Made by a program: the position numbers and the translations under genes
Part shown: piece by piece, positions 25,770-33,118 of the stretch
How the letters are laid out: each line of letters begins with the position of its first letter
Numbering within the stretch: position 1 is the first letter of the stretch
DNA from: an uncultured Lachnospira sp.
GTDB taxonomy: Bacteria > Bacillota > Clostridia > Lachnospirales > Lachnospiraceae
NCBI GenBank assembly: GCA_946186125.1
Contig: CAMHLZ010000033.1
Coordinates: forward strand, 1 to 39,379
Direction: 5' to 3'
DNA: 39,379 nucleotides
Notes under the pieces: model-generated
Database searches by the model: none
What the model saw: only the letters and a program-made list of their open reading frames with translations
Told to the model about the DNA's origin: nothing

Positions 25770-26619
25770 TTAATATGGTATCTGTACTAAAGAACTGCTG
25801 CATCCTTCAAATGCGGTAGTTGATATATTTGTTCCTGTCTTATAACTTATCCACTGCATGGAAGTACAATTCTTAAACGCCTGATGATGTATGTCCGGTA
25901 CGTATTGTGGTATTGTTATATTCAATAATCCACTGCAATCCATAAACGCCTGACTTCCAAGATATGTAAGTCCTGACGGTAACGATACTCCGGTAAGTGA
26001 TGAGCAATTTCTAAAACACATGCCACTAATATACGTCACTGCACTGTTTATAGAAATCAAACTCATGGATGTACAATCTTTAAAAGTACCATTTTGTAGT
26101 GTTGAAACATTAGAATTCATCTGCACCTGTGTTATGTCGAAACAATTGTTAAATGCATACTGCCCTATGGTGTCAACACTGGAAGGAAGCAAAACCTTTC
26201 CTTGTGTACTTTTTGAAATTTACCAAATCTTTACAGTTATAAAAAGCATAACTTCCTATTTCTTCAATCACCGCATTAGGTATACTCACACTTGTAAGAT
26301 TTGTACAATTTCTAAAAGCATAATCCCCTATATTCATTACTCTTCCTGATATTATTACACTCGTAATATAATTTTTGTATTGAAGCCACTTATCCGCCAC
26401 ATTAAGCTGAAAATCCCTCATGTAACAATCGCCTGTGGCATTTGCATATATAATCAGTTCACCTGTATCTGTATCCAAACTATATCGTACACTATAAGGT
26501 GCAGAAGTACTGCCACATGCTCCCGTATACACATTAGCATATACTTCATTTCTTGATATTATCAATATGAACACTATAACAACCAATCCCAGAAATAGTT
26601 TAAAATGTTCTTTCAACAT
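25770..26619 (-). pseudogene. Secreted BspA-like leucine-rich-repeat protein, interrupted by a one-base frameshift
   Basis: The 5' frame (26619-26173) encodes a signal peptide and the first LRR_5 repeats (IGDYAFRNCTNLTSVSIP, IGSYAFYNCKDLVNF), then leaves frame. The 3' frame (from about 26200 to 25770) carries four or more further repeats (IGQYAFNNC, GTFKDCTSM, CFRNCSSL, AFMDCSGL, AFKNCTSM, AFEGCSSS). Removing one A from the A5 run (minus strand, 26210-26214) restores a continuous protein of about 280 residues, NFKSTQGKVLLPSSV. BspA-type repeats are surface or secreted ligand-binding modules in gut and oral bacteria. The start has GGAGG. It lies 58 bases after the secreted Cys-containing protein gene, likely one operon. 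Whether the shift is real, variable, or a sequencing error is open. Confidence 0.85.
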
Positions 26620-26677
26620 AAGTTATCCTCCGCATACTTATATCTACTTTGTTTGCAATTAAAATCTCTAAATATGA

Positions 26678-27454
26678 TTAATAATCGCTCGGCAGTTTTA
26701 AGTTTATCGTAAATTCGAACTCTCTTTCCGTGTAGCCCAATTTCTTGTTATAGCAAAGTATAATTATGCCTGGAGTTGATTCTTTGAAATCATATGTCTT
26801 AAAGATTTTTTTAAGCTCAATTCCTTCTCTAAAATAGCTTTTTGTCTTGCATTCCGAATCCCCTATAAATATTCTCTTAATCCTCCAACCGCTCTTCATT
26901 CTTATCCTTACCTTCTGCTCTCCGGTAAAATCATGCTCTGTGTAAGGATAAAATGTTACATATTGGCACTTACTATTAAACTTCTGTTTCATATCAACTC
27001 CTCCGATAGAAAACTCTCTAAACGGATTCTGATACTTCAAAAATGTTACTGTAGCCTTAAGCTCTACACCATTGACCTTACAGCTTACTTCTCCTGATTC
27101 TCCTGCAAATTTGTCCTTGCAATACACGTCGATTCTTGACTGGTACTCATTTTTCTTCAACTTGAAGTTTTCATTTGTACATTTAACGTCACTAATCAAT
27201 ACTCTGCTTTGATCTTCTGAATCTCTTGTTGTTCCCAGTATCATCATTGTTATACAGTTATAATTCTTATGGTCTTTTTTCTTACACGTCATCTTGTATT
27301 CTGTCTGATCAAATTTTACTTTTTCTGATGTTTTAGTTGCAGCATCTACCTTGTCAGAACGCATCACAACCACAGCCACCAATATAAGCATCGCCAACGC
27401 TGACATCAACATTATAGCTCTCTTAAATATTTTGTTTCGTACTTCATACAACAC
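26678..27454 (-). CDS. Secreted or surface beta-rich protein, paralogue A (start region shifted)
   Basis: The product of about 257 residues has an N-terminal hydrophobic export segment (IMLMSALAMLILVAVVV) with a likely cut after VDA. The mature part is beta-rich with several Cys; two halves (about 45-140 and 145-258) could each be an Ig-like sandwich. No family is recognised. It is about 75-80 percent identical by eye to paralogue B, with most difference in the last 75 residues. Unlike B, it lacks one AAAC unit after the shared ATG, so that ATG (27444) now gives only a 12-codon frame. The long frame needs GTG (27454) or TTG (27451), which sit too close to GGAGG. Expression may therefore be poor. 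The LRR gene follows. Confidence 0.75.
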   Translation of the reverse strand: MLYEVRNKIFKRAIMLMSALAMLILVAVVVMRSDKVDAATKTSEKVKFDQTEYKMTCKKKDHKNYNCITMMILGTTRDSEDQSRVLISDVKCTNENFKLKKNEYQSRIDVYCKDKFAGESGEVSCKVNGVELKATVTFLKYQNPFREFSIGGVDMKQKFNSKCQYVTFYPYTEHDFTGEQKVRIRMKSGWRIKRIFIGDSECKTKSYFREGIELKKIFKTYDFKESTPGIIILCYNKKLGYTEREFEFTINLKLPSDY

Positions 27455-27502
27455 TCCTCCTTTTCTATTTTACCTGTTGTTTATTAAGCACGCCTGCTCA
27501 CT

Positions 27503-27545
27503 CACTTATAAGTTTTTTTCTTATAAGTGCAATATTTTATTGCAC
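27503..27545 (-). promoter_or_regulatory. Leader with two overlapping hairpins before paralogue A
   Basis: CACTTATAAG (27503-27512) pairs perfectly with CTTATAAGTG (27520-27529) around seven bases. GTGCAATA (27527-27534) pairs with TATTGCAC (27538-27545). The two stems share three bases, so they compete. Both lie in the transcript leader before the ribosome site. Confidence 0.6.
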
Positions 27546-27549
27546 TTTT

Positions 27550-27578
27550 ATTATATCATTTTTTACCTAAAATGTAAA
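27550..27578 (-). promoter_or_regulatory. SigA promoter of paralogue A and the LRR gene
   Basis: TTTACA (27573-27578), 17 bases, TATAAT (27550-27555) with a TGn extension. Confidence 0.82.
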
Positions 27579-27584
27579 TAAAAG

Positions 27585-27623
27585 AATAAACACTATCCCA
27601 CATTCTAAAGGATAGTGCTTATT
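27585..27623 (-). terminator. Terminator of the second duplicated unit
   Basis: CACTATCC (27591-27598) pairs with GGATAGTG (27610-27617), extended by AATAA/TTATT, then CTTTTATTT on the minus strand. Confidence 0.75.
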
Positions 27624-27634
27624 ATTTTTTATTT

Positions 27635-27767
27635 CTAATATGGTATCTGTACTAAAGAACTGCTGCATCCTTCAAATGCGGTAGATGATATATTTGTTCC
27701 TGTCTTATAACTTATCCACTGCATGGAGGTACAATTCTTAAACGCCTGATGATGTATGTCCGGTACG
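27635..27767 (-). pseudogene. 3' fragment of the LRR gene (second copy)
   Basis: The 132 bases 27636-27767 match 25771-25902 with two differences. They encode the last 44 residues of the LRR protein (VPDIHHQAFKNC...LVQIPY) and its stop. The rest of the gene is missing. The frame runs back to an ATG at 27784, giving at most a 49-residue peptide. A GGAGG lies 16 bases further up, so weak translation is possible. Confidence 0.88.
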
Positions 27768-27819
27768 ATTTCTAGTCTGAACATTCTTCATCCAATTATC
27801 ACCTCCACACATAACCATT

Positions 27820-28593
27820 TTAAGATAACTCTGGAATTTTAACATTAATCGTAAACTCAAAATTACGTTCTAATATTCCCTGCTTTTGATTGTAGCATCT
27901 GACCATGATGTCAGGACTTCCATTCTCGAATGAATAAGTTTTAATTATTTTCTTTAATGTAACATCATTTAATCTATAATATTCCTTTCCACTTCCCATG
28001 TCTCCAACTAAAAAGTATTTGATTCTCCAACCGCTCTTCATTCTTATTCTTACTTCTTGCTCTCCTGTGAAGTCATGTTCAGTGTATGGATAAAACATGG
28101 CGTATCCGCACTTATTATTAAACTTCTGTTTCATATCAACTCCTCCGATAGAAAACTCTCTAAAAGGATTCTGATACTTTAAAAATGATACTGTAGCCTT
28201 AAGTTCAACACCATTGACCTTACAGCTTACTTCTCCGGATTGTCCTGCAAATTTGTCCTTGCAATACACGTCGATTATCGACTGATACTCATTTTTCTTT
28301 ACTTTGAAGTTTTTATTTGTACACTTAACGTTACTAATCAATACTCTGCTTTCATCTTCTGAATCCCTTGTTGTTCCTAATATAACCATTGTTATACGGT
28401 TATAATTTTTATGGTCTTTTTTCTTACACGTCATCTTGTATTCTGTCTGATCAAATTTTACTTTTTCTGATGTTTTAGTTGCAGCATCTACCTTGTCAGA
28501 ACGCATCACAACCACAGCCACCAATATAAGCATCGCCAACGCTGACATCAACATTATAGCTCTCTTAAATATTTTGTTTGTTTCGTACTTCAT
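27820..28593 (-). CDS. Secreted or surface beta-rich protein, paralogue B (intact start)
   Basis: The 257-residue product has the same layout as paralogue A: export segment (residues about 10-31), cut after VDA, then a beta-rich mature region with conserved Cys. The ATG lies seven to eight bases after GGAGG, as expected. The N-terminal two thirds are nearly identical to A; the C-terminal third differs (FLVGDMGSGKEYYRLND against IFIGDSECKTKSYFREG), so the tail may be the variable, contact-making part. No family is recognised. It has its own promoter and hairpin leader, and only an LRR fragment follows it. Confidence 0.85.
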   Translation of the reverse strand: MKYETNKIFKRAIMLMSALAMLILVAVVVMRSDKVDAATKTSEKVKFDQTEYKMTCKKKDHKNYNRITMVILGTTRDSEDESRVLISNVKCTNKNFKVKKNEYQSIIDVYCKDKFAGQSGEVSCKVNGVELKATVSFLKYQNPFREFSIGGVDMKQKFNNKCGYAMFYPYTEHDFTGEQEVRIRMKSGWRIKYFLVGDMGSGKEYYRLNDVTLKKIIKTYSFENGSPDIMVRCYNQKQGILERNFEFTINVKIPELS

Positions 28594-28649
28594 ACTAACA
28601 CTCCTCCTTTTCTATTTTACCTGTTATTTATTAAGCCCGACTGCTCACT

Positions 28650-28676
28650 CACTTATAAGTTTTTTTCTTATAAGTG
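28650..28676 (-). promoter_or_regulatory. Leader hairpin before paralogue B
   Basis: CACTTATAAG pairs perfectly with CTTATAAGTG around seven T, identical to the hairpin before paralogue A. The second, competing hairpin of copy A is degenerate here. Confidence 0.6.
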
Positions 28677-28696
28677 CAAGATTTTATTACAATTTT

Positions 28697-28725
28697 ATTA
28701 TAGCATTTTGAACTTAAAATGTATA
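28697..28725 (-). promoter_or_regulatory. SigA promoter of paralogue B
   Basis: TATACA (28720-28725), 17 bases, TATAAT (28697-28702) with a TGn extension; weaker -35 than copy A. Confidence 0.75.
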
Positions 28726-28782
28726 TAAAATAATAATCACCGTCTCACATTCAAAAGGATATTGCTTATTGTTTTTTATTGT

Positions 28783-28838
28783 TAATATGGTATCTGTACT
28801 AAAGAACTGCTGCATCCTTCAAATGCGGTAGTTGATAT
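28783..28838 (-). pseudogene. 56-bp tail of the LRR gene (third copy)
   Basis: These bases match 25771-25826 and encode only the last residues and stop of the LRR protein. A decayed version of the unit's terminator hairpin lies at about 28731-28775. It marks a third, mostly deleted, tandem unit. Confidence 0.85.
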
Positions 28839-28908
28839 TCTTGTATTATCTCTAAAATATTATTTACAATCTCTTTGTTAATGCTTTGATATCTTGAAAC
28901 GGTCTGTT

Positions 28909-28941
28909 TTGTCAACCTACTTTTATTTTTTTAGTTGACAA
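28909..28941 (+). promoter_or_regulatory. BirA operator (biotin repressor site)
   Basis: TTGTCAACC, 15 bases, AGTTGACAA: the Firmicutes BirA box, an inverted repeat overlapping the -35 of the bioY promoter. Biotinyl-AMP-bound BirA should repress the transporter when biotin is plentiful. Confidence 0.85.
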
Positions 28942-28963
28942 ATATTTTTATTTAATATATACT
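28935..28963 (+). promoter_or_regulatory. Promoter of bioY
   Basis: TTGACA (28935-28940), 17 bases, TATACT (28958-28963). Confidence 0.85.
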
Positions 28964-29018
28964 ATGGTGCGTCAGATAAATCATTTATATATTAACCACA
29001 CGGAAGGAGATTTTCAAA

Positions 29019-29570
29019 ATGAACACAGCTAACAACCGACTCTCAATTAAGGATATTGCATATATCGCACTTTTTGCTGCACTTATGGCTATATGTGCAT
29101 GGATTTCCATACCGTTGACCGTTCCTTTTACACTACAGACTTTCGGTGTTTTTATCACACTTACACTTCTTGGTGGCAGGAGAGGAACTTTGTCTATAAT
29201 TGTCTACCTGTTACTCGGAGCCGTAGGACTGCCTGTTTTTTCAGGATTTAAAGGTGGTATTGGTGTATTATTCGGAACTACAGGAGGATATTTGGTTGGT
29301 TTTATATTATCCGCTTTAATCATATGGGGGATAGCACATTTTTTTGGTGATAGTACTATCGTTTTGGCAGTTGCAATGCTCATAGGATTATGTGTATGCT
29401 ATGTTTTTGGAACTATATGGTTTATGGTTTTATACACCCGTTCAAGTCAGGCAGTCGGTCTTATTACTGTTCTTTCGTGGTGTGTCTTCCCATTTATAAT
29501 TCCAGACATTATCAAACTGGTGCTTGCACTTGTATTGGGCAGACGACTAAAGCCCCGCTTAAATTTATAA
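29019..29570 (+). CDS. bioY: Biotin transporter BioY (ECF S component)
   Basis: The 183-residue product is an integral membrane protein with about six helices. BioY signatures are visible: IAYIALFAALMAICAWISIPL at the start, VPFTLQTFGVFITLTLLGGRRGTLSI, LLGAVGLPVFSGFKGGIG and LFGTTGGYLVGFI. It binds biotin and works with the shared ECF energising module (EcfA, EcfA', EcfT), which is not in this window. AAGGAG precedes the ATG. Single-gene unit with a BirA box over its promoter and a terminator at its end. Confidence 0.95.
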   Translation: MNTANNRLSIKDIAYIALFAALMAICAWISIPLTVPFTLQTFGVFITLTLLGGRRGTLSIIVYLLLGAVGLPVFSGFKGGIGVLFGTTGGYLVGFILSALIIWGIAHFFGDSTIVLAVAMLIGLCVCYVFGTIWFMVLYTRSSQAVGLITVLSWCVFPFIIPDIIKLVLALVLGRRLKPRLNL

Positions 29571-29574
29571 ACTT

Positions 29575-29611
29575 AAAGGATAGGTGAGCTGCTACTCATC
29601 TATCCTTTTTA
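29575..29611. terminator. Shared terminator of bioY and pepD
   Basis: AAAGGATAGGTGAG pairs with CTCATCTATCCTTT around CTGCTA, then TT on the plus strand. The pepD stop codon lies inside the stem. Confidence 0.82.
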
Positions 29612-31040
29612 AAATCTCAATCAGATAATTCCATGTTCTCTCAACACTTGAAATACTCATTCTTTCTTTCGGAGTATGTATATCATAAATGTCCGGTCCA
29701 AATGATACAGCATCCGGTTCGTTCATTTTTCCAGCAAATATACCACACTCAACACCTGCATGAATGGCCTGTATGACCGGTTCTTTTCCTGTTTGTTCCG
29801 TGTAGATTTCTTTCATGAGTTCCCGTAGAACAGAATCCTTTTTATATTCCCACGCCGGATAATCTCCACATACAGATATACTACCACCAATCATTTTCAT
29901 AAGACATTCCAGCCTGTCAACCAGCTCTTTTTTTTCTGAATCCACACTGCTTCGCACTGAAAAACTTATATTTATCTCTTCGTCTGATGCCTTTAAAATG
30001 CCCATATTCAAAGATGTCTGAACCAGACCTTCAATATCCCTACTCATTTTCTGGACACCCCCCGGAAGCCCATATAATGCAGTTATAAGTCTTCTTCCTG
30101 TCAGATATGACATAACATCACATGTCGCATTGTCCTGCCACTCCAATCTCAGACATAAATCACCGTCACTGTTTCTATATTCATTTTTTAGCATATATTC
30201 CAGTTCTGTCACCAAATCTGATAACCGCTTCTTCTGCTCTTCGCAAATCATTAAATCCACAGTTGCACTTCTTGGTATAGCATTATCTTTTAGACCTCCA
30301 CTCGCATTAATGATGTTAAAATCAATCGACTGACTAATGGAGTATAAAATTCTTCCTAGTATCTGACATGCATTCGCCCTGCCTTTATCAATCTCTACTC
30401 CGGAATGTCCTCCGGTAAGCCCTTCTACACTGAGTCTTACCCTGATACCGTTCTTTTTCTCTTTTTCTACAGGTAAACTGCACGTTACAGTAACACCCCC
30501 CGCACAACTCACCAAAAGTACACCCTCTTCTTCTGAATCAAGATTGAGAATATATCTTGATTTCAGAGGCGTACAGTCAAGCTCTGACGCACCAAGCATC
30601 CCTATTTCCTCATCAACCGTAAATACGACTTCGAGCGGAGGATGTTTTATATCATCCGAGGCAAGTAACGCAAGTCCGTACGCTACCGCTATGCCATCAT
30701 CTCCACCCAGTGTTGTACCCTTCGCACTAATTAGATCATCCGATACCATTAGTGTAAGTCCATCCTTCGAAAAATCAATTGTACAGCCTTCTTCTTTCTC
30801 ACACACCATGTCAAGATGCCCCTGTATCATGACTGTACTGCGACCTTCGTATCCTTTTGTAGCAGGTTTAAAAATGATTACATTATTCAACTCGTCCTGT
30901 ATATACTTCAGATTATATTTTTTGGCAAAATCCACACAATAATCACTTATTCTTTTTGTATCCGAAGAACCATGCGGAATACTGCATATTTCCTCAAAAT
31001 ACCTAAAAACCTCTCTTGGTTTCAGTCCATCTGTTACCAT
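29592..31040 (-). CDS. pepD: Aminoacyl-histidine dipeptidase (peptidase M20C, PepD type)
   Basis: The 482-residue product is an M20-family metallopeptidase: IPHGSSDTKRISDYC near the start, the metal and catalytic motif GHLDMVCE, GGDDGIAVAYGLAL, the VDEEIGMLGA Glu pair, and a C-terminal HAGVECGIFAG. By family it cleaves dipeptides such as carnosine or Cys-Gly in the cytosol using two metal ions. The ATG at 31040 (MVTDGLKPREVF) has GGGAG upstream; the longer frame would start at a TTG inside that region. It lies 16 bases after the Dabb gene and is probably cotranscribed with it. Confidence 0.94.
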   Translation of the reverse strand: MVTDGLKPREVFRYFEEICSIPHGSSDTKRISDYCVDFAKKYNLKYIQDELNNVIIFKPATKGYEGRSTVMIQGHLDMVCEKEEGCTIDFSKDGLTLMVSDDLISAKGTTLGGDDGIAVAYGLALLASDDIKHPPLEVVFTVDEEIGMLGASELDCTPLKSRYILNLDSEEEGVLLVSCAGGVTVTCSLPVEKEKKNGIRVRLSVEGLTGGHSGVEIDKGRANACQILGRILYSISQSIDFNIINASGGLKDNAIPRSATVDLMICEEQKKRLSDLVTELEYMLKNEYRNSDGDLCLRLEWQDNATCDVMSYLTGRRLITALYGLPGGVQKMSRDIEGLVQTSLNMGILKASDEEINISFSVRSSVDSEKKELVDRLECLMKMIGGSISVCGDYPAWEYKKDSVLRELMKEIYTEQTGKEPVIQAIHAGVECGIFAGKMNEPDAVSFGPDIYDIHTPKERMSISSVERTWNYLIEILKRIDE

Positions 31041-31056
31041 TAAATCCAACTCCCTA

Positions 31057-31359
31057 TTATATTTCAAAATCCAGACAAAGTCTTGTCATCATATATGGTC
31101 TGACTTTTTCATCGGCAACCTTTACGTGTTCTGGATTCACGGCATATCCTTTTAGTGCTTCTTCATTTTCAAATGTAGAATCAAGCATGATATCGGCATT
31201 TGAAGAATCAAGAGAGTCAATCTGTACATGAATATCAACTATTCCCGGTACTTTCCCTTTTAAAGACTCAAGTCCCTCTTTCACCCCCTTTTTTATATCT
31301 TCCTTCTCACTTGATGCTATGTCATCCTTTATCTTCCATAAAATCATATGTTTTACCAT
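31057..31359 (-). CDS. Dabb (stress-responsive A/B barrel) family protein
   Basis: The 100-residue product begins MVKHMILWKIKD and contains NPEHVKVADEKVRPYM, both typical of the Dabb alpha-beta barrel family. Members are small, dimeric, cytosolic proteins; the role in bacteria is mostly unknown. AAGGAG lies upstream of the ATG. It leads pepD in a probable two-gene operon and begins 30 bases after the terminator of the tRNA cluster. Confidence 0.88.
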   Translation of the reverse strand: MVKHMILWKIKDDIASSEKEDIKKGVKEGLESLKGKVPGIVDIHVQIDSLDSSNADIMLDSTFENEEALKGYAVNPEHVKVADEKVRPYMMTRLCLDFEI

Positions 31360-31388
31360 TTTTTAATCTCCTTCTTAATTTGTTATTC

Positions 31389-31428
31389 AAAAAAATGCTC
31401 TCACAAACACATCGTCTGTAAAGAGCAT
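31389..31428 (-). terminator. Terminator of the first tRNA cluster
   Basis: ATGCTCT pairs with AGAGCAT around about 20 bases, followed by seven T on the minus strand, just after tRNA-Gln. Confidence 0.85.
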
Positions 31429-31432
31429 GGAA

Positions 31433-31504
31433 CTGGGCCAACTGGATTCGAACCAGCGAATACAGGAGTCAAAGTCCTGTGCCTTACCGCTTGGCGATGG
31501 CCCA
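31433..31504 (-). tRNA. tRNA-Gln (anticodon TTG)
   Basis: Acceptor TGGGCCA/TGGCCCA, anticodon stem CAGGA/TCCTG with loop CTTTGAC, T arm GCTGGTTCGAATCCAGT. Confidence 0.95.
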
Positions 31505-31565
31505 TCATTCTTCATAAAAGAAAAAAAGTTAGCAGACACTTGTATCAAGTATCCTCTAACAAAAA

Positions 31566-31640
31566 GGTGGATACAGGGATTCGAACCCTGGGCCTCCAGA
31601 GCCACAATCTGGCGCGCTAACCAACTGCGCTATACCCACC
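31566..31640 (-). tRNA. tRNA-His (anticodon GTG)
   Basis: Anticodon stem CCAGA/TCTGG with loop TTGTGGC; the extra 5' G (G-1) paired to C73 is encoded, as usual for tRNA-His. Confidence 0.95.
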
Positions 31641-31665
31641 ATAAAATATCTGTAAAACAGAAAAA

Positions 31666-31739
<74 letters not shown>

Positions 31740-31763
31740 ATAATCTACCTTTCGGTAAATCAA

Positions 31764-31834
31764 AGCGGGTGATGGGAATCGAACCCACGTATCTAGCTTG
31801 GAAGGCTAGTGTTCTACCATTGAACTACACCCGC
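31764..31834 (-). tRNA. tRNA-Gly (anticodon TCC)
   Basis: Acceptor GCGGGTG/CACCCGC, anticodon stem CTAGC/GCTAG with loop CTTCCAA. Confidence 0.95.
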
Positions 31835-31840
31835 ATGCAA

Positions 31841-31915
31841 TCGGGGTGACAGGATTCGAACCTGCGACCTCTTGATCCCAAATCAAGCGCTCTAGCCAAG
31901 CTGAGCCACACCCCG
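31841..31915 (-). tRNA. tRNA-Pro (anticodon TGG)
   Basis: Acceptor CGGGGTG/CACCCCG, anticodon stem CTTGA/TCAAG with loop TTTGGGA. First gene of the five-tRNA transcript. Confidence 0.95.
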
Positions 31916-31965
31916 ACGGTATCTAATATTCAGTTCGTTGTGTTTTGTGCCTCACAACAAAAAAG

Positions 31966-31994
31966 ATTATATCAGACCTCAAATATATTGTCAA
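31966..31994 (-). promoter_or_regulatory. Strong promoter of the tRNA cluster
   Basis: TTGACA (31989-31994), 17 bases, TATAAT (31966-31971) with TGn. The -35 overlaps the last codons of the phosphoesterase gene. Confidence 0.9.
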
Positions 31995-32485
31995 CACTTT
32001 TTTTTATTTTTTTTACGAATTTCAAATTCAACCCTTCCAACCTCAGGAATCTTAAGAATTCCAAAGGTAGGAGTCCTGTCACTCTGTCTTGGTAATGATA
32101 TACTGCCCGGATTAATAACCGTTATTCCATCTGTTTTTTCATACACGGGTACATGCGTATGTCCAAACAGAACTATTTCTGCCTCTCTATACCTTGCCTC
32201 AGCTATAAGCCTGTCCAGTCCGTGATATAAACCATAACTATGCCCGTGTGTCAAAAATAATCTTCTGCCATTTAATTCAATTACCTTTTCACATGGCAAA
32301 TCACTATAAAAATCATTATTTCCCGAAATCATCTCACACTCACATGGAGCAACTGCCTCTATATAGTCTTCCGAGCCTTCCAAATCTCCAAGATGAATCA
32401 ACAAATCTATATCCTTTTCCTCTTCAAGCAAATCTTCCAGATTTCTATCCATACCGTGAGAATCACTTACTACTAAAATCTTCAC
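31991..32485 (-). CDS. YfcE/MJ0936-type metallophosphoesterase
   Basis: The 164-residue product has all calcineurin-like phosphoesterase motifs: VSDSHG, HLGDLEG, SGNND, THGH and FGHTHVP. YfcE-type enzymes are small, cytosolic, di-metal phosphodiesterases with uncertain natural substrate. Translation starts at GTG six bases after AGGAGG. The C-terminus is a Lys-rich tail encoded by an A-run. It lies 17 bases after rdgB and ends the operon; YfcE and RdgB genes are often paired in Firmicutes. Confidence 0.92.
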   Translation of the reverse strand: MKILVVSDSHGMDRNLEDLLEEEKDIDLLIHLGDLEGSEDYIEAVAPCECEMISGNNDFYSDLPCEKVIELNGRRLFLTHGHSYGLYHGLDRLIAEARYREAEIVLFGHTHVPVYEKTDGITVINPGSISLPRQSDRTPTFGILKIPEVGRVEFEIRKKNKKKC

Positions 32486-32502
32486 GCATATCCTCCTAAA
32501 AC

Positions 32503-33105
32503 TTACATGAAATTTAACTTTTCTTTTAATCTTTCACGCATTAACTGTAAGGCAACTCCCCTGTGGCTAATCTTATTCTTTTCTTCCGGAAGCATTTCTC
32601 CTGTTGTCATTCCATATTCCGGCACATATAATATCGGATCATATCCAAATCCATGAATACCTTTCTCCTCGTATCCTATAACGCCTTCTATGGTTCCCCT
32701 TGTCGTTATGATTTCTCCGTCCGGAAATGCTGCTGCTATGACGCACACAAATCTGGCACTCCTGTCATCTCCTTCAACTCCATTCAGTCTGTCTATTAAA
32801 GTCTTATTCTTAACCGAATACGGGGTATCTTCTCCTAAATATCTTGCTGAATACACTCCCGGTTCTTTGTTAATATAGTCTATTTCCAATCCCGAATCGT
32901 CCGCAAGTGTAATACACCCTGATAGTTTCATAACTTCTTTTGCTTTTATAATCGCATTTTCTTCAAAGGTAGTTCCCGTTTCTTCTATTACGGCATATAT
33001 TCCCGCCTCTTTCATAGAAACTATCTCACATGGAAAACCTTCCATGATCATTTTTATTTCATCCATTTTTCCCTGATTTGAAGTTGCAAATATTATCTTA
33101 TCCAT
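32503..33105 (-). CDS. rdgB: XTP/dITP pyrophosphatase (RdgB/HAM1)
   Basis: The 200-residue product carries the Ham1 signatures: FATSNQGKMDEIK at the start, LADDSGLEID, PGVYSARYLGED, GFGYDPI and the C-terminal SHRGVALQLMRERL. It removes non-canonical purine nucleotides (XTP, ITP, dITP) by pyrophosphate release and so keeps them out of DNA and RNA. Middle of a tightly packed operon, 13 bases after the amidase and 17 before the phosphoesterase. Confidence 0.96.
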   Translation of the reverse strand: MDKIIFATSNQGKMDEIKMIMEGFPCEIVSMKEAGIYAVIEETGTTFEENAIIKAKEVMKLSGCITLADDSGLEIDYINKEPGVYSARYLGEDTPYSVKNKTLIDRLNGVEGDDRSARFVCVIAAAFPDGEIITTRGTIEGVIGYEEKGIHGFGYDPILYVPEYGMTTGEMLPEEKNKISHRGVALQLMRERLKEKLNFM

Positions 33106-33118
33106 TTTTTTATTCCTT

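Noticed and set aside
29019-29570. Rest of a biotin synthesis or ECF module near bioY
   Set aside because: No bioA, bioB, bioD or ecfA/T gene is next to it; bioY stands alone.
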